Shown piece after piece: positions 35,416 through 47,078 of a stretch of DNA of 64,000 nt. The DNA comes from Tsukamurella pulmonis. GTDB taxonomy: Bacteria; Actinomycetota; Actinomycetes; Mycobacteriales; Mycobacteriaceae. The stretch covers positions 4,168,136 through 4,232,135 of the forward strand of contig NZ_FNLF01000002.1 of the NCBI RefSeq assembly GCF_900103175.1, in the 5' to 3' direction. The position numbers and the translations under genes were made by a program. The notes beneath the pieces are model-generated. The model saw only the letters and a program-made list of their open reading frames with translations, was not told the origin of the DNA and did not search any database. Each line of letters opens with the position of its first letter. Within the stretch, counting starts at the first letter, position 1.

Positions 35416-36317
35416 TGGACCGGCTCGAGAACCTGACGAACTTCTCCCTCACCTGGGAGCTGCTGCAGCAGCCCTTCGTGCAGCAGGCGCTGCTCGCCGC
35501 GGCGCTGCTCGGCGTGCTGGCCGGAGTAATGGGCCCGCTCATCGTCTCGCGGCAGATGGCCTTCAGCGTGCACGGCACGTCCGAGCTCTCGCTCACCGGT
35601 GCTGCCTTCGCCCTGCTCATGGGGTGGAGCGTGGGCTCGGGTGCGCTGCTCGGCGCGCTCGTCGCGGGCCTGCTCTTCGGTCTGCTCGGCGTGTACGCCC
35701 GCGAGCGGGACTCGGTGATCGGCGTCATCATGGCCTTCGGCCTCGGCCTCTCGGTGCTGTTCCTGGCGCTGCACGAGGGCCGGCAGGGCACCGCCTTCGC
35801 GCTGCTCACCGGCCAGATCGTCGCCGTGGGGCTCAGCGGCGTGACGCTGATGGCGATCACCACCGTCGTGGTGCTGCTGATCCTCGCGTTCATCTACCGG
35901 CCGCTGCTGTTCCTCTCCACCGATCCCGATGTGGCCGCCGCGCACGGCGTTCCGGTGAAGACGCTGTCGGTGGTCTTCGCGATGCTCGTGGGCGCCGCCG
36001 CGGCGCAGGGCGTGCAGATCGTCGGCGCGCTGCTGGTGATGAGCCTGCTCATCACCCCCGCCGCCGCGGCCGCACGGGTCACCAGTTCGCCGGGCAAGGC
36101 GACGGTGCTCTCGCTGATCTTCGCGCTGGTCTCCGCCGTCGGCGGGATCATCCTCTCGCTGGCGCCGGCGCTCCCGGTGTCGGTCTTCGTCACGTCGATC
36201 TCGTTCCTGATCTACATGGTCTGCCGCCTCCTCGGGCAGCGCGGCCGCCGCGGCACCGTCGCCCCGGTCGACACCCCCGCGCACGACTGCGTGCACGCAG
36301 TACCGTCGAGGTCGTGA
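35415..36317 (+). CDS. znuB: zinc ABC transporter permease (ABC-3 family)
   Basis: A 300-residue permease with about eight hydrophobic segments. The early MGPLIVSRQMAFSVHGTSEL is the signature of the ABC-3 family (ZnuB/MntB/TroC). The conserved SLLITPAAAAARVTSS occurs near residue 215. Its ATG overlaps the znuC stop by one base, and its stop overlaps the GTG of pxpA by four bases. Confidence 0.94.
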   Translation: MDRLENLTNFSLTWELLQQPFVQQALLAAALLGVLAGVMGPLIVSRQMAFSVHGTSELSLTGAAFALLMGWSVGSGALLGALVAGLLFGLLGVYARERDSVIGVIMAFGLGLSVLFLALHEGRQGTAFALLTGQIVAVGLSGVTLMAITTVVVLLILAFIYRPLLFLSTDPDVAAAHGVPVKTLSVVFAMLVGAAAAQGVQIVGALLVMSLLITPAAAAARVTSSPGKATVLSLIFALVSAVGGIILSLAPALPVSVFVTSISFLIYMVCRLLGQRGRRGTVAPVDTPAHDCVHAVPSRS

Positions 36318-37072
36318 GAATCGATCTCAACGCCGACTGCGGCGAGTCCTACGGCGCCTGGCGACTCGGCGACGACGACGCCCTGCTCGACGTGGTGACC
36401 TCGGCCAACGTCGCGTGCGGCTTCCACGCCGGCGACCCGACCACCCTGCGGGAGACCTGCGCGGCGGCGGTGGCGAAGGGCGTCGCGATCGGCGCCCAGG
36501 TCGGCTACGCGGACCTGCGCGGCTTCGGCCGCCGGTCCATGGACGTCCCCGCGGCGGACCTCACCGCGGACGTGATCTATCAGATCGGCGCGCTGCAGGC
36601 GATCGCGAGGAGCGTCCGCGGCACCGTCGACTACGTCAAACCACACGGCGCGCTCTACAACCGCATCGTCGCCGACGAGGCGCAGGCCGCCGCCGTCGTC
36701 GAGGGCGTGCTCGCCGCCGCACCGGACCTCCCGGTGCTGGGCCTCCCCGGCTCCGCGTTCCTCCGGATCGCCGCCGAGCGCGGGCTCGCGGTGGTGCGCG
36801 AGGCCTTTGCCGACCGCGCCTACCTGCCCGACGGTGCGCTCGTCCCCCGCTCCCGCGAGGGCGCGGTACTGCACGACCCCGACGAGATCGCGGCGCGCGT
36901 GCTGCGCATGGTCGGCGACGGCACCGTCGAGGCGATCGACGGCACCGAGGTGGAGCTCGCGCCCGATTCGGTGTGCGTGCACGGCGACAACCCGTCCGCC
37001 GTCGCCGTCGCGCAGCGCCTGCGCACCGTGCTCGACGGCGCCGGGGTCACGATCGCGCGGTTCGCGGGGTAG
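36314..37072 (+). CDS. pxpA: 5-oxoprolinase subunit A / LamB-YcsF family protein
   Basis: A 252-residue PxpA-type protein: DLNADCGESYGAWRLGDD at the start, then NVACGFHAGDP, GAQVGYADLRGFGRR and DYVKPHGALYN, all family hallmarks. PxpA works with PxpB and PxpC to hydrolyse 5-oxoproline, but no pxpB or pxpC genes lie in the window. It is translationally coupled to znuB, so it would be expressed with the zinc importer. The GTG start overlaps the permease stop. Confidence 0.93.
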   Translation: MRIDLNADCGESYGAWRLGDDDALLDVVTSANVACGFHAGDPTTLRETCAAAVAKGVAIGAQVGYADLRGFGRRSMDVPAADLTADVIYQIGALQAIARSVRGTVDYVKPHGALYNRIVADEAQAAAVVEGVLAAAPDLPVLGLPGSAFLRIAAERGLAVVREAFADRAYLPDGALVPRSREGAVLHDPDEIAARVLRMVGDGTVEAIDGTEVELAPDSVCVHGDNPSAVAVAQRLRTVLDGAGVTIARFAG

Positions 37073-37076
37073 CCGC

Positions 37077-37688
37077 TCAGTCCGCGAAGCGGTCCGGCGC
37101 GGTGGCGATCAGGCGCACGCAGTGCTCGACGAGCCGCTCCCGGCTCACGTCCAGCCGGCCGGCGATGAACTCGGTGAAGAGGGTGGTCAGCGCGCCCACG
37201 AGCCCCATGGCGACGAGCAGGCGGGTGGTCGCGTCGACGGTGTTCGGCAGGGCGGCGGCGACGACGTCGAAGAACGCGGGCATGCTCACCAAGCCCTGTT
37301 CCGCGAGTGCCGGTTCGCGGTGGGGAGCGAGGAAGAGGATCCGCCCGACGTCGGGCCGGTCGACGACGAACTCGACGAACCCGGAGACCGCCGCCTCCGC
37401 GACGGCGGCGGCGGTGACCGGTGTGTCCGCGGCTTCGGCCGCCTCGTAGGCCCGCCGGACGCTCCGTTCCAGCACCTCCTGGGTGCGGTGGGCGATGTCG
37501 TTGTAGACGGCGTGCGCGAAGCCGTCCCTCGTGCCGAACGCCTCGTAGAAGTAGCGCTCGGTGATCCCCGTGGACCGGCAGACGGCGCGCACGCCGAGCG
37601 CACCGGCGTCGGGCCCACCGAGGAGCGCAACGCCGGCGTCGAGCATCACTCGGCGTCGGTGCTCCTGCCGCTCCTCCAGGGACCCCAT
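37077..37688 (-). CDS. TetR family transcriptional regulator
   Basis: A 203-residue TetR protein. The helix-turn-helix region includes EERQEHRRRVMLDAGVALLG, LGVRAVCRSTGITERYFYEA and FGTRDGFAHAVY. The C-terminal domain has the LVAMGLVGALTTLFTEFIAG stretch common in mycolata TetRs. It is convergent with pxpA and 25 bases downstream of rlmB; no target is obvious. Confidence 0.92.
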   Translation of the reverse strand: MGSLEERQEHRRRVMLDAGVALLGGPDAGALGVRAVCRSTGITERYFYEAFGTRDGFAHAVYNDIAHRTQEVLERSVRRAYEAAEAADTPVTAAAVAEAAVSGFVEFVVDRPDVGRILFLAPHREPALAEQGLVSMPAFFDVVAAALPNTVDATTRLLVAMGLVGALTTLFTEFIAGRLDVSRERLVEHCVRLIATAPDRFAD

Positions 37689-37713
37689 CGGTTCAGACTA
37701 ACGCATGCCTTCT

Positions 37714-38682
37714 TTACTGCCGACGCTGTCGGGCGAACTCCGCCAGCACCACACCCGCCGCGACGGAGGCGTTGAGCGACTCCACCGACGAGGCGATCGG
37801 GATCGACAGGATCGAGTCGCAGTTCTCCCGCACCAGGCGCGAGAGGCCCTTGCCCTCGGAACCGACGACCACGACGACGCCGGTGTCGGCGCGGTAGTCG
37901 TCGAGGTCCACGTCGCCGCCCGCATCGAGGCCCACGACCTGCAGGCCCGCCGCCGCGTAGTCGGCGAGCGCGCGGTTGAGGTTCGGCGCCTGCGCGACGG
38001 GCAGCCGCGCCGCGGCGCCCGCGGACGTGCGCCAGGTGACGGCGGTGACGGCGGCGGACCGTCGGCCCGGGATGACCACGCCGTGCCCCCCGAACGCGGC
38101 CGTCGACCGGATCACGGCGCCCAGGTTGCGGGGATCGGTGATGTTGTCGAGCGCGACGATGAGCGGCGCCTCGCCCCGGTCCTGCGCGCGGGTGAGCAGG
38201 TCCTCGGGGTGCGCGTACTGGTACGGCGGGATCTGCAGCGCGACGCCCTGGTGCAGGCCGTTGTCGCTGAGCCGGTCCAGCTCGCCCTTCTGCACCTCGA
38301 GGATCGCGATGCCGGTGTCGGCGGCGATCTGCACGGACTCGGTGAGCCGCTCGTCGTTCTGCGAGCCGATCGCCACGTAGAGGGCCGTCGCGGGGACGCC
38401 CGCGCGCAGGCACTCGACGACGGGGTTGCGACCGAGGACGTACTCGGGGCCGTCCTCGGACGGGCGGCCGGCGACCTTCGCCGGGCGGCGCTGCGGGTTC
38501 GCCGCCGCCTTCGCCGCGGCGCGCGCCTTCTTGTGCGCGGGGTGGTACGGGCGGTCCTTGGCGGCCGGCGTCGCGCCGCGCCCCTCGAGCCCGCGGCGAC
38601 GGACGCCGCCCGAGCCCTGGACCTGCCCCTTCTTGGTGCCCGCCTTGCGGACCGCGCCGCGGCGCTGCGAATTGCCTGCCAT
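37714..38682 (-). CDS. rlmB: 23S rRNA (guanosine-2'-O-)-methyltransferase RlmB-like (SpoU family)
   Basis: A 322-residue SpoU methyltransferase, equivalent in position to Rv3579c. A basic, low-complexity N-terminus (about 1-75, many Lys and Arg) is followed by the substrate-binding domain ([20 protein letters not shown]) and the trefoil-knot catalytic domain: motif 1 [17 protein letters not shown], motif 2 [15 protein letters not shown] and motif 3 [19 protein letters not shown]. It methylates rRNA, probably in the ribosomal A/P-loop region. It lies 11 bases downstream of cysS, so they likely form one transcript. Confidence 0.95.
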   Translation of the reverse strand: MAGNSQRRGAVRKAGTKKGQVQGSGGVRRRGLEGRGATPAAKDRPYHPAHKKARAAAKAAANPQRRPAKVAGRPSEDGPEYVLGRNPVVECLRAGVPATALYVAIGSQNDERLTESVQIAADTGIAILEVQKGELDRLSDNGLHQGVALQIPPYQYAHPEDLLTRAQDRGEAPLIVALDNITDPRNLGAVIRSTAAFGGHGVVIPGRRSAAVTAVTWRTSAGAAARLPVAQAPNLNRALADYAAAGLQVVGLDAGGDVDLDDYRADTGVVVVVGSEGKGLSRLVRENCDSILSIPIASSVESLNASVAAGVVLAEFARQRRQ

Positions 38683-38693
38683 GAGTCCGCCTC

Positions 38694-40100
38694 CTACTTG
38701 TTCGTCTTCAGGGTCCAGGCGGAGCCGTCGGCCCCGTCGGTCACCTCGATGCCGGCGGCGTGCAGCCGGTCGCGCGACGCGTCGGCCTCCGCCCAGTTCT
38801 TCTCCGCGCGGGCGGCGGCGCGCCGCTCCAGCTCGGCCTGCACCAGCACGCCGAGGGCGTCCATGGCCTGGCCGTCCGCGGCGTTCTCCGTGATCCAGTG
38901 CGGGTCCAGCGGATCGACGCCGAGGATCGCCGTCATGGCGCGCACCGCACCGGCCAGCCGCCGCGCCTCGTCGAGATCCCCCGACTCGAGCGCCGCGTTC
39001 CCGGCCCGGACGGTGCCGTGCACCTCCGCCAACGCCGACGGTACGCCGAGATCGTCGTCGAGCGCGGCAGCGAAACCGGGCGTCCACTCCCCGATCGGCA
39101 CGTCGCCCGCCCGCTCGACGGTCCGCTGCACGAAGGCCTCGATCCGCCCGTACGCGGTCGCGGCCTCGGCGAGCGCGCCCGGCGAGAACTCCTGCATGGA
39201 GCGGTAGTGCGCCGAACCGAGGTAGTAGCGCAGTTCGACGGCGCGCACCTGGGTGAGCAGGTTCGGGATGGAGACCACGTTGCCGAGCGACTTGCTCATC
39301 TTCTCGCCGGACATGGTGACCCAGCCGTTGTGCAGCCAGTAGTTGGCGAACGGATCGCCGGCGCCGTGCGCCTCCGCGATCTCGTTCTCGTGGTGCGGGA
39401 AGACCAGATCCATGCCGCCGCAGTGGATGTCGAACTGCGGGCCGAGATAGCTCGTGGCCATCGCGGAGCACTCGAGGTGCCAGCCCGGGCGGCCGTCGCC
39501 CCACGGGGAGGGCCAGCTCGGCTCCCCCGGCTTCGCGGCCTTCCACAGCGTGAAGTCGAGCGGATCGCGCTTGCCCTCGGCGAGGGTCTCGCCCTGCTGC
39601 ACGTCGTCGACCTTCTGCCGGCTCAGCTCCCCGTAGTTCGGCAGTGAGCGGACCGCGAAGTACACGTCGGTGCCCTCGCCCGACGGTGCCGCGTAGGCGT
39701 GACCGCGCTCGATCATCCGCTCCATGTAGGTGATCATCTGCGTGATGAAGCCCGTCGCGCGCGGCTCCGCGGACGGCGGCAGCACGCCCAGCGCGTCGTA
39801 GGCGCGGCTGAACTCGCGCTCGTGCGTCGCGGCCCACTCCCACCACGGCCGGCCCGCCTCGGCGGCCTTGCGCAGGATCTTGTCGTCGATGTCGGTGACG
39901 TTGCGGACGAACGCCACGTCCATGCCCTTCGCGAGCAGCCAGCGGCGCAGCACGTCGAACGCGACGCCGCTGCGGATGTGGCCGATGTGCGGGACGCCCT
40001 GCACCGTCGCGCCACAGAGATAGATGCCCGCCTTGCCCTCGATGAGGGGCACGAAGTCGCGGACCTCGCGGGCCAGGGAGTCGTAAAGGCGCAGCGTCAC
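38694..40100 (-). CDS. cysS: cysteinyl-tRNA synthetase
   Basis: A 468-residue class I aminoacyl-tRNA synthetase. [20 protein letters not shown] holds the zinc Cys and the HIGH-type motif (HIGH), and [11 protein letters not shown] is the KMSKS loop. [20 protein letters not shown] includes further zinc ligands. Distinguished from the related mycothiol ligase MshC by full length and C-terminal DALR-like part. GTG at 40100 fits the family start; a GTG at 40133 is possible. Equivalent to Rv3580c. Confidence 0.96.
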   Translation of the reverse strand: MTLRLYDSLAREVRDFVPLIEGKAGIYLCGATVQGVPHIGHIRSGVAFDVLRRWLLAKGMDVAFVRNVTDIDDKILRKAAEAGRPWWEWAATHEREFSRAYDALGVLPPSAEPRATGFITQMITYMERMIERGHAYAAPSGEGTDVYFAVRSLPNYGELSRQKVDDVQQGETLAEGKRDPLDFTLWKAAKPGEPSWPSPWGDGRPGWHLECSAMATSYLGPQFDIHCGGMDLVFPHHENEIAEAHGAGDPFANYWLHNGWVTMSGEKMSKSLGNVVSIPNLLTQVRAVELRYYLGSAHYRSMQEFSPGALAEAATAYGRIEAFVQRTVERAGDVPIGEWTPGFAAALDDDLGVPSALAEVHGTVRAGNAALESGDLDEARRLAGAVRAMTAILGVDPLDPHWITENAADGQAMDALGVLVQAELERRAAARAEKNWAEADASRDRLHAAGIEVTDGADGSAWTLKTNK

Positions 40101-40185
40101 GTGGACTGATTCTACGGGTCGGGGCGCGTGCACCTCGCAGGTCAGGGGCTTCGACGGTGCGCGCCCGGAAAAGTAGGATCATTCG

Positions 40186-41109
40186 GTGGCCGAACGCGAC
40201 GTCTCCGAGGTGACCCGAGGCACCGCCATGGGCGTCGCCGCGTACCTGCTCTGGGGCCTGTTCCCGCTCTACTTCGATGCGCTCAAGCCCACCGGAGCGT
40301 GGGAGATCCTGGCGCACCGCATCCTGTGGACGCTCGTGCTGTGCGGGGCCGCGCTGGTCATCCTGCGCGATCTGGCCTGGATCCGGCCGGTGCTGCGGCA
40401 GCCGCGCCTGCTGGCCGGCGTGGCGATCGCCGCGCTGCTCATCTCCACCAACTGGATCGTCTACATCGTGGCGGTCACGTCGGGCCACACGTCGGACGCG
40501 GCGCTCGGCTACTTCCTCAACCCGCTGGTCACGGTGGCGCTCGGTGTCGTGGTGCTGCGCGAGCGGCTGCGGCCGCTGCAGTGGGTGGCCGTCGGCATCG
40601 GCGTCCTCGCGTTCGTCTACCTCGCGGTGGTGGCCGGGACGTTCCCCGTGACGGCGCTGGCGCTGGCCTTCTCCTTCGGCCTGTACGGGCTGGTGAAGAA
40701 CAAGGTCGGCGTGCACCTGAACGCGCTGCAGGGCCTGACGCTGGAGACAGCGATCCTCGCGCCGATCGCCGCGGCGGTGCTCGTGGGCATCGCGACGTGG
40801 GGCGGCGGGCTCGACTTCGCACGCCACGGCGCCGGCCACGCCGCGCTGCTGGCCTTCGCCGGGGTGGCGACCGCGGTGCCGCTGCTGCTCTTCGCCGCCG
40901 CCGCGCGCCGGATCCCGCTCGTGACCGTCGGGTTGATCCAGTTCGCGACGCCGATCATGCAGCTGCTGTGCGCGGTGCTCTTCCTGGGCGAGCACGTCTC
41001 CCCCGAGCGGTGGATCGGCTTCGGCATCGTCTGGATCGCGCTGATCCTGCTGACGGTCGACACCGTGGTGACGCTGCGTCGCGCGCGGGCCGGCCGGCTG
41101 GCCGCGTAG
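40186..41109 (+). CDS. rarD: EamA family transporter RarD
   Basis: A 307-residue membrane protein of the drug/metabolite transporter superfamily with ten hydrophobic segments in two EamA halves. The start [20 protein letters not shown] and the segment [20 protein letters not shown] (with FLNPLV next) are diagnostic for RarD. Its substrate is not established. It starts with GTG. It interrupts the otherwise conserved cysS-ispF neighbourhood and runs on the opposite strand, so it is a likely local insertion. Confidence 0.93.
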   Translation: MAERDVSEVTRGTAMGVAAYLLWGLFPLYFDALKPTGAWEILAHRILWTLVLCGAALVILRDLAWIRPVLRQPRLLAGVAIAALLISTNWIVYIVAVTSGHTSDAALGYFLNPLVTVALGVVVLRERLRPLQWVAVGIGVLAFVYLAVVAGTFPVTALALAFSFGLYGLVKNKVGVHLNALQGLTLETAILAPIAAAVLVGIATWGGGLDFARHGAGHAALLAFAGVATAVPLLLFAAAARRIPLVTVGLIQFATPIMQLLCAVLFLGEHVSPERWIGFGIVWIALILLTVDTVVTLRRARAGRLAA

Positions 41110-41208
41110 CTTCCGCGGCAGCACTCCCGAGGTGTCGCGAGGTGTTCCGCGAAGCCATGCGCGCGGTGCATGACCTAGGAGATCGACACGCTGCCCGCCC
41201 GACGGGAA

Positions 41209-41225
41209 CCGGCGCCCCGCGCCGG
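41209..41225. terminator. short GC hairpin between rarD and ispF
   Basis: CCGGCGC-CCC-GCGCCGG, a perfect 7-bp stem with a 3-base loop, just before the ispF stop (41232) and 100 bases beyond rarD. It could end ispF or rarD transcription. Confidence 0.4.
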
Positions 41226-41231
41226 CGCGAC

Positions 41232-41705
41232 CTAGCCCTCGGCGTAGACCAGCGCGGTCGCCATGGCGGCGACGCCCTCGCCGCGACCGGTGAGGCCGAG
41301 GCCGTCGGTCGTGGTGGCGGAGACGGAGACCGGGGCGCCGAGCAGCTCGCTCAGCACCTCCTGCGCCTCGGCGCGCCGCGGCCCGACCTTGGGCCGGTTG
41401 CCGATCAACTGCACCGCGGCGTTGCCGACCGACAAGCCCGCCCCGGACAGCAGCGACCGCACGTGGGTCAGCATCTGCGCGCCCGTGATGCCGACGTTGT
41501 CCGAGCGGCCCACGCCGAAGACGGTGCCGAGGTCGCCCAGGCCGCCGGCGGAGAGCAGGGCGTCGCACAGCGCGTGGACGGCGACGTCCCCGTCGGAATG
41601 GCCGGAGCAGCCGTCACCGTCGAAGAGGAGCCCGAGCATCCAGCACTCGCGCCCCGGCTCGAACGGATGGACGTCGGTGCCGATGCCGACGCGGGGAACG
41701 ATCAT
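41232..41705 (-). CDS. ispF: 2-C-methyl-D-erythritol 2,4-cyclodiphosphate synthase
   Basis: A 157-residue enzyme of the non-mevalonate isoprenoid pathway, closing the CDP-ME phosphate to MEcPP. The metal-binding [12 protein letters not shown] and [16 protein letters not shown] motifs are present, as is [20 protein letters not shown] near the C-terminus. Length is normal. It starts two bases beyond the ispD stop, forming the operon carD-ispD-ispF on the minus strand. Confidence 0.96.
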   Translation of the reverse strand: MIVPRVGIGTDVHPFEPGRECWMLGLLFDGDGCSGHSDGDVAVHALCDALLSAGGLGDLGTVFGVGRSDNVGITGAQMLTHVRSLLSGAGLSVGNAAVQLIGNRPKVGPRRAEAQEVLSELLGAPVSVSATTTDGLGLTGRGEGVAAMATALVYAEG

Positions 41706-41707
41706 CT

Positions 41708-43041
<1,334 letters not shown>

Positions 43042-43120
43042 CTACTACGCTGCGTGGTGACAGACTCAGCACCGTCCGCACGCGGGTGTCGCCGCGCACG
43101 GGGAGGAAACTGGAGGAACC

Positions 43121-43711
43121 GTGTCCGCACGCACCGTCTCGACCCGCCGCACCGCCACCACCGTCGCGGGTGCCCTGCTCGCCGCCGGCGCCCTGCTCTC
43201 GGTGTCCGCCTGCGGCGCGGGCCAGATCTCGCAGACCGCCAATCAGGTGGCCGCGATCAACGGCGCCAACCAGACCTTCGTCGATCAGAAGATCGCCCTC
43301 ACGGACGTCCACGTGCTGTTCCCGGTGGCGGGCAGCCAAGGCAAGCTCGCGTTCGTGGTGACCAACCTGAACGCGCACCAGGGCGACAAGCTCAAGGGCA
43401 TCTCGGACGAGAAGGGCCGCTTCGCCACGATCAGCGGCGACACCACCCTCGCGCCCAACGGCTCGCTCTACGGCACCGCCCCTGCGGGCAGTGACACCAA
43501 GGCCTCGGGCGTCACCCGCCTGACCGTCTCCGTGCCCGTCGATGCGAACTGGCGTCCGGGCCTGACCAACAAGCTCTGGTTCCACCTGGAGAAGGCCGGC
43601 TCCCTGCCGATCGACGTTCCGATCGACGCGGGCGCCGCGCCGGCATCGGCCGCGGGCATCACCCCCACCGCCGGTGAGCACGGTGCGGGTGAGGGCTCCG
43701 GCGGCCACTAG
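43121..43711 (+). CDS. lpqE: LpqE-like lipoprotein
   Basis: A 196-residue secreted lipoprotein, equivalent in position to Rv3584. A signal peptide with two arginines precedes the lipobox SVSAC at about residue 30. The mature protein is beta-rich ([37 protein letters not shown]) and ends with a Gly/His/Glu-rich tail. It resembles copper-chaperone-like DUF461 proteins but lacks an obvious Met/His metal site. It starts with GTG and lies divergent from carD across a 271-base gap that holds promoters but no gene. Confidence 0.85.
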   Translation: MSARTVSTRRTATTVAGALLAAGALLSVSACGAGQISQTANQVAAINGANQTFVDQKIALTDVHVLFPVAGSQGKLAFVVTNLNAHQGDKLKGISDEKGRFATISGDTTLAPNGSLYGTAPAGSDTKASGVTRLTVSVPVDANWRPGLTNKLWFHLEKAGSLPIDVPIDAGAAPASAAGITPTAGEHGAGEGSGGH

Positions 43712-43718
43712 GCCCTCC

Positions 43719-45116
43719 ATGGCGAAAGCCAAGGTGCAGTACACCTGCACCGAGTGCAGCCACACCGTGGCCAAGTGGGTCGGCCGCTGCCCGTCGTGCG
43801 GCGCCTGGTCCACGATGGAGGAGGGCGTCCCCGCGCGTGCCGCCACCGGCGTCGCCGCGAACGTGGGGCTCACCCTCCCGAAGACCCGCGCGGTCCCGAT
43901 CACCAAGATCGACCCGAACTCGACGCGCGCGCTGCCCGTCGGCATCGGCGAGCTCGACCGCGTGCTCGGCGGCGGCATCGTCCCCGGCTCGGTGATCCTG
44001 CTGGCCGGCGAGCCCGGCGTCGGCAAGTCCACGCTGCTGCTCGAGGTCGTGCACCGCTGGGCCACGACGGGCCGCGGGAAGGCCCTGTACGTCACGGGCG
44101 AGGAGTCCGCCGGCCAGGTGCGGCTGCGGGCCGAGCGCACCGGCGCGCTCGACGACCGGCTCTACCTCGCGGCGGAGTCCGATCTCGGCACGGTGCTCGG
44201 CCACGTCGAGCAGATCTCCCCCACCCTCATGGTGGTCGACTCGGTGCAGACGCTCACGGCGTCCGGGGTCGACGGGGTGCACGGCGGCGTCACCCAGGTC
44301 CGCGCGATCACGGCCACCCTCACCTCGCTGGCCAAGGCCTCGGGGATCGCGGTCGTGCTCGTCGGCCACGTCACCAAGGACGGCGCCGTCGCCGGCCCGC
44401 GCTCCCTGGAGCACCTGGTCGACGTGGTGCTCAGCTTCGAGGGCGACAAACACTCCACGCTGCGCATGGTGCGCGGCATCAAGAACCGCTTCGGCGCCTC
44501 CGACGAGGTGGGCTGCTTCGAGCAGCGCGAGACCGGCATCGTCGAGGTCACGGACCCGTCGGGCCTGTTCCTGCACCACCGCGATCAGGCCGCGGCCGGG
44601 ACCGCGGTCACCGTCGGCCTCGACGGCAAGCGGCCCCTGCTGGGCGAGCTGCAGGCGCTCGTCACGCCCACTCCCCTCCCGTCCCCGCGGCGGGCGGTCT
44701 CGGGCCTGGATTCCGCGCGGGTGGCGATGATCCTGGCCGTCCTGGCCAAGCACGGCGGGATCGAGAACCTGCCGCAGAAGGACGTCTACGCGGCGACCGT
44801 CGGCGGCATGAAGATCACCGAGCCCGCCGCCGACCTGGCGCTGGCGCTGGCCGTGGCGTCCGGTGCGGTCGAGAAGGCGCTGCGCCCGAACACCGTGGTG
44901 CTGGGCGAGGTGGGCCTGGCCGGCGAGGTGCGGCGCGTCACCGGCCTGGAGCGGCGCCTCGCGGAGGCGGCGCGCCTGGGCTTCACCCACGCCATCGTGC
45001 CGCCCTCGCCCGACGGGCAGAAGCTGGCCGTCGACGGCATCCACGTCGGCGAGGCCGCCACCGTCGCCGATGCGCTGCGGTTGGGCGCTCTGACCGAATC
45101 CAAGCGCGGGCGTTAG
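43719..45116 (+). CDS. radA: DNA repair protein RadA (Sms)
   Basis: A 465-residue RecA-like branch-migration factor for recombination intermediates. Its C4 zinc finger is [18 protein letters not shown], Walker A is [14 protein letters not shown], the RadA-specific KNRFG motif is [14 protein letters not shown], and the C-terminal Lon-protease-like domain has [20 protein letters not shown]. It begins seven bases after lpqE and lies nine bases before disA, the conserved radA-disA pair. Confidence 0.97.
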   Translation: MAKAKVQYTCTECSHTVAKWVGRCPSCGAWSTMEEGVPARAATGVAANVGLTLPKTRAVPITKIDPNSTRALPVGIGELDRVLGGGIVPGSVILLAGEPGVGKSTLLLEVVHRWATTGRGKALYVTGEESAGQVRLRAERTGALDDRLYLAAESDLGTVLGHVEQISPTLMVVDSVQTLTASGVDGVHGGVTQVRAITATLTSLAKASGIAVVLVGHVTKDGAVAGPRSLEHLVDVVLSFEGDKHSTLRMVRGIKNRFGASDEVGCFEQRETGIVEVTDPSGLFLHHRDQAAAGTAVTVGLDGKRPLLGELQALVTPTPLPSPRRAVSGLDSARVAMILAVLAKHGGIENLPQKDVYAATVGGMKITEPAADLALALAVASGAVEKALRPNTVVLGEVGLAGEVRRVTGLERRLAEAARLGFTHAIVPPSPDGQKLAVDGIHVGEAATVADALRLGALTESKRGR

Positions 45117-45125
45117 CCTTAGCCC

Positions 45126-46211
45126 ATGGACCACAGCAATCTCGGCGGCCGTGCGTTCGCCGGGAACGCGCCGTTGCGCGACACCGTGATCCGGGTGGCA
45201 CCCGGAACCGGCCTGCGCGACGGCATCGAGCGGATCCTCCGCGGGCGCACCGGCGCGCTCGTCGTGCTCGGGTACGACGAGGCCGTCGAGAAGATCTGCG
45301 ACGGCGGCTTCCACCTGGACGTGGAGTTCGCGCCCACCCGGCTGCGGGAGCTCGCGAAGATGGACGGCGCGGTGGTGCTCTCCACGGACGGCACCCGGAT
45401 TGTGCGCGCGAACGTGCAGCTCATGCCCGATCCCGCGATCCCCACGCACGAGTCGGGCACGCGGCACCGCTCCGCCGAGCGGGCCGCGATCCAGACCGGT
45501 TTCCCGGTGATCTCCGTGTCCGCGTCGATGGCGATCGTGCACGCCTACGTCGGCGGCGTGCGGCACCTCGTGGACGACGCGGCGCCCATCCTCTCGCGCG
45601 CCAACCTCGCGATCGCCACGCTCGAGCGGTACGCGCACCGGCTCGACGAGGTGCTCACCCATCTCTCCCGCGCGGAGATCGAGGACGTGGTCACCGTCCG
45701 CGAGGTCACCCAGGTGGTGCAGCGGCTGGAGCTGGTGCGGCGCCTCGCCGTCGAGATCGAGCAGCACGTGCTGGAACTCGGCACGTCGGGCCGGCAGATC
45801 GCGCTGCAGCTCGAGGATCTGCTGGGCGAGTCGATCTCGCTGCGTGAGCCGGTGCTGCGCGACTACCTGGCAGACACCGACGCGGTGCCCGACGCCGTGG
45901 GCCGCATCGACGCGCTCTCCGACGCCGATCTCCTGGCCGCCACCACCGTCGCCGCGGCGCTGGGCTTCTCCGGCACCGTCGAGGCGCAGGACGAGCCGGT
46001 CTCCCCGCGGGGCCATCGCCTGCTCGGCTCGGTGCCGCGGCTGCGCCCCTCGCAGGTGGAGGCGCTGGTGGGCACGTTCGGCTCGCTGCAGACGCTGCTC
46101 GCCGCCTCGGCCGCGGATCTGCAGGCCGTGCCGGGCATCGGGTCCGACGGTGCGCGGCAGGCCCGCGAGGGTCTCTCCCGCCTCGCCGAGGCCTCGGTCG
46201 AGCGCTTCTGA
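45126..46211 (+). CDS. disA: DNA integrity scanning protein, diadenylate cyclase DisA
   Basis: A 361-residue enzyme making c-di-AMP while scanning DNA. The DAC domain (about 1-150) has the catalytic motifs MDGAVVL and [12 protein letters not shown] helical linker and the C-terminal helix-hairpin-helix domain ([20 protein letters not shown]) bind branched DNA. It follows radA closely, in line with RadA's reported control of DisA in relatives. No c-di-AMP riboswitch is visible nearby. Confidence 0.97.
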   Translation: MDHSNLGGRAFAGNAPLRDTVIRVAPGTGLRDGIERILRGRTGALVVLGYDEAVEKICDGGFHLDVEFAPTRLRELAKMDGAVVLSTDGTRIVRANVQLMPDPAIPTHESGTRHRSAERAAIQTGFPVISVSASMAIVHAYVGGVRHLVDDAAPILSRANLAIATLERYAHRLDEVLTHLSRAEIEDVVTVREVTQVVQRLELVRRLAVEIEQHVLELGTSGRQIALQLEDLLGESISLREPVLRDYLADTDAVPDAVGRIDALSDADLLAATTVAAALGFSGTVEAQDEPVSPRGHRLLGSVPRLRPSQVEALVGTFGSLQTLLAASAADLQAVPGIGSDGARQAREGLSRLAEASVERF

Positions 46212-46214
46212 GCG

Positions 46215-47009
46215 CTAGTTGCCGCCGGTGCCCTCGTCCGGGGCGGCCGGTGGCGCGGGGCGCACGATGTTGAAGGTCACGGGCGCGCTGCGCTTGGCGC
46301 CGAGCTGCGCGACGATCTGGTAGGCGCCGGGCGCGACGGGTACGCGCTGGGCCTGGCAGCCGGGCGCGGAGGTGGTGCCGGCCCACTGCAGCTTGTAGCG
46401 CAGCTGCTGGCCGGGCTGGAGCACCTCGTTCTTGATCTCCGGCTGGAACGTGCAGTCGAAGTTCGACCACAGCTGCTTGGAGCCGTCGAGCGTGAGCACG
46501 ATCAGCTGCTGCTGGCCGGTGCCGATGTCGCGCGAGCAGGGCACCGAGCCGGCGTTGGTCACCGTCGCCTCGAAGGTGGGCTGCTCGCCGAGCGTGTAGG
46601 TGGCCTTGTCGGCCCCGACGACGACGGAGATGTTCGCGTCGGGGCAGGGCCCACCGGCGACGACCGCGCCGGGCGTGGGCACGCCGCCGCCCGAGGAACT
46701 CGCCGAGGCCGCACCCGACTGCGGGGCTCCCGACTGCGGAGCACCGGAGCCGCCGGCGCCGCCCGCTCCGCCGCCGTTGTTCCCGGCGGAGGGGTCGGCA
46801 CTGTCGGGTGCCTGCGAGGGCGGCAGGCCCGTCGTGGTGGCCGGGGTGCTCGACGACGCGGCGGCCGCGTTCTCCGACGAGTCCTTGCCGCCTCCGATGA
46901 AGACGATCAGGAGCACCACGACGATCACCGCGAACAGCGCCAAGCCGGCGGCCAGCACGCGGCGGCGCCAGTAGATCTCGGGCGGCAGGGGTCCATGGGG
47001 CTCAAGCAC
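46215..47009 (-). CDS. membrane-anchored conserved protein (Rv3587c-like)
   Basis: A 264-residue protein with a short cytoplasmic start (EIYWRRRVLAAGLALF), one membrane segment (about 19-42), a long Ser/Gly/Pro-rich linker (about 45-115) and a folded C-terminal domain with four cysteines (GGPCPDANISVVV, GSVPCSRDIG, FDCTFQPEI, PGCQAQRV). This domain is beta-rich and probably sits in the cell envelope. It has the same place as Rv3587c, between disA and the carbonic anhydrase. It starts with GTG. Confidence 0.85.
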   Translation of the reverse strand: MLEPHGPLPPEIYWRRRVLAAGLALFAVIVVVLLIVFIGGGKDSSENAAAASSSTPATTTGLPPSQAPDSADPSAGNNGGGAGGAGGSGAPQSGAPQSGAASASSSGGGVPTPGAVVAGGPCPDANISVVVGADKATYTLGEQPTFEATVTNAGSVPCSRDIGTGQQQLIVLTLDGSKQLWSNFDCTFQPEIKNEVLQPGQQLRYKLQWAGTTSAPGCQAQRVPVAPGAYQIVAQLGAKRSAPVTFNIVRPAPPAAPDEGTGGN

Positions 47010-47078
47010 GCTTCAACGGTAGCGTTTCCCCGGCCTCACGCCGCTGACCTGCGGCGGCGTGTCACGAATCGGTGTCGA

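Noticed and set aside
43659-46016. A 785-codon minus-strand open frame across radA and disA
   Set aside because: Antisense to two well-identified genes, with Arg/His/Gly-rich composition typical of shadow frames.
45000-46300. A c-di-AMP riboswitch near disA
   Set aside because: No ydaO-like structure or leader of suitable length is seen next to disA or its neighbours.
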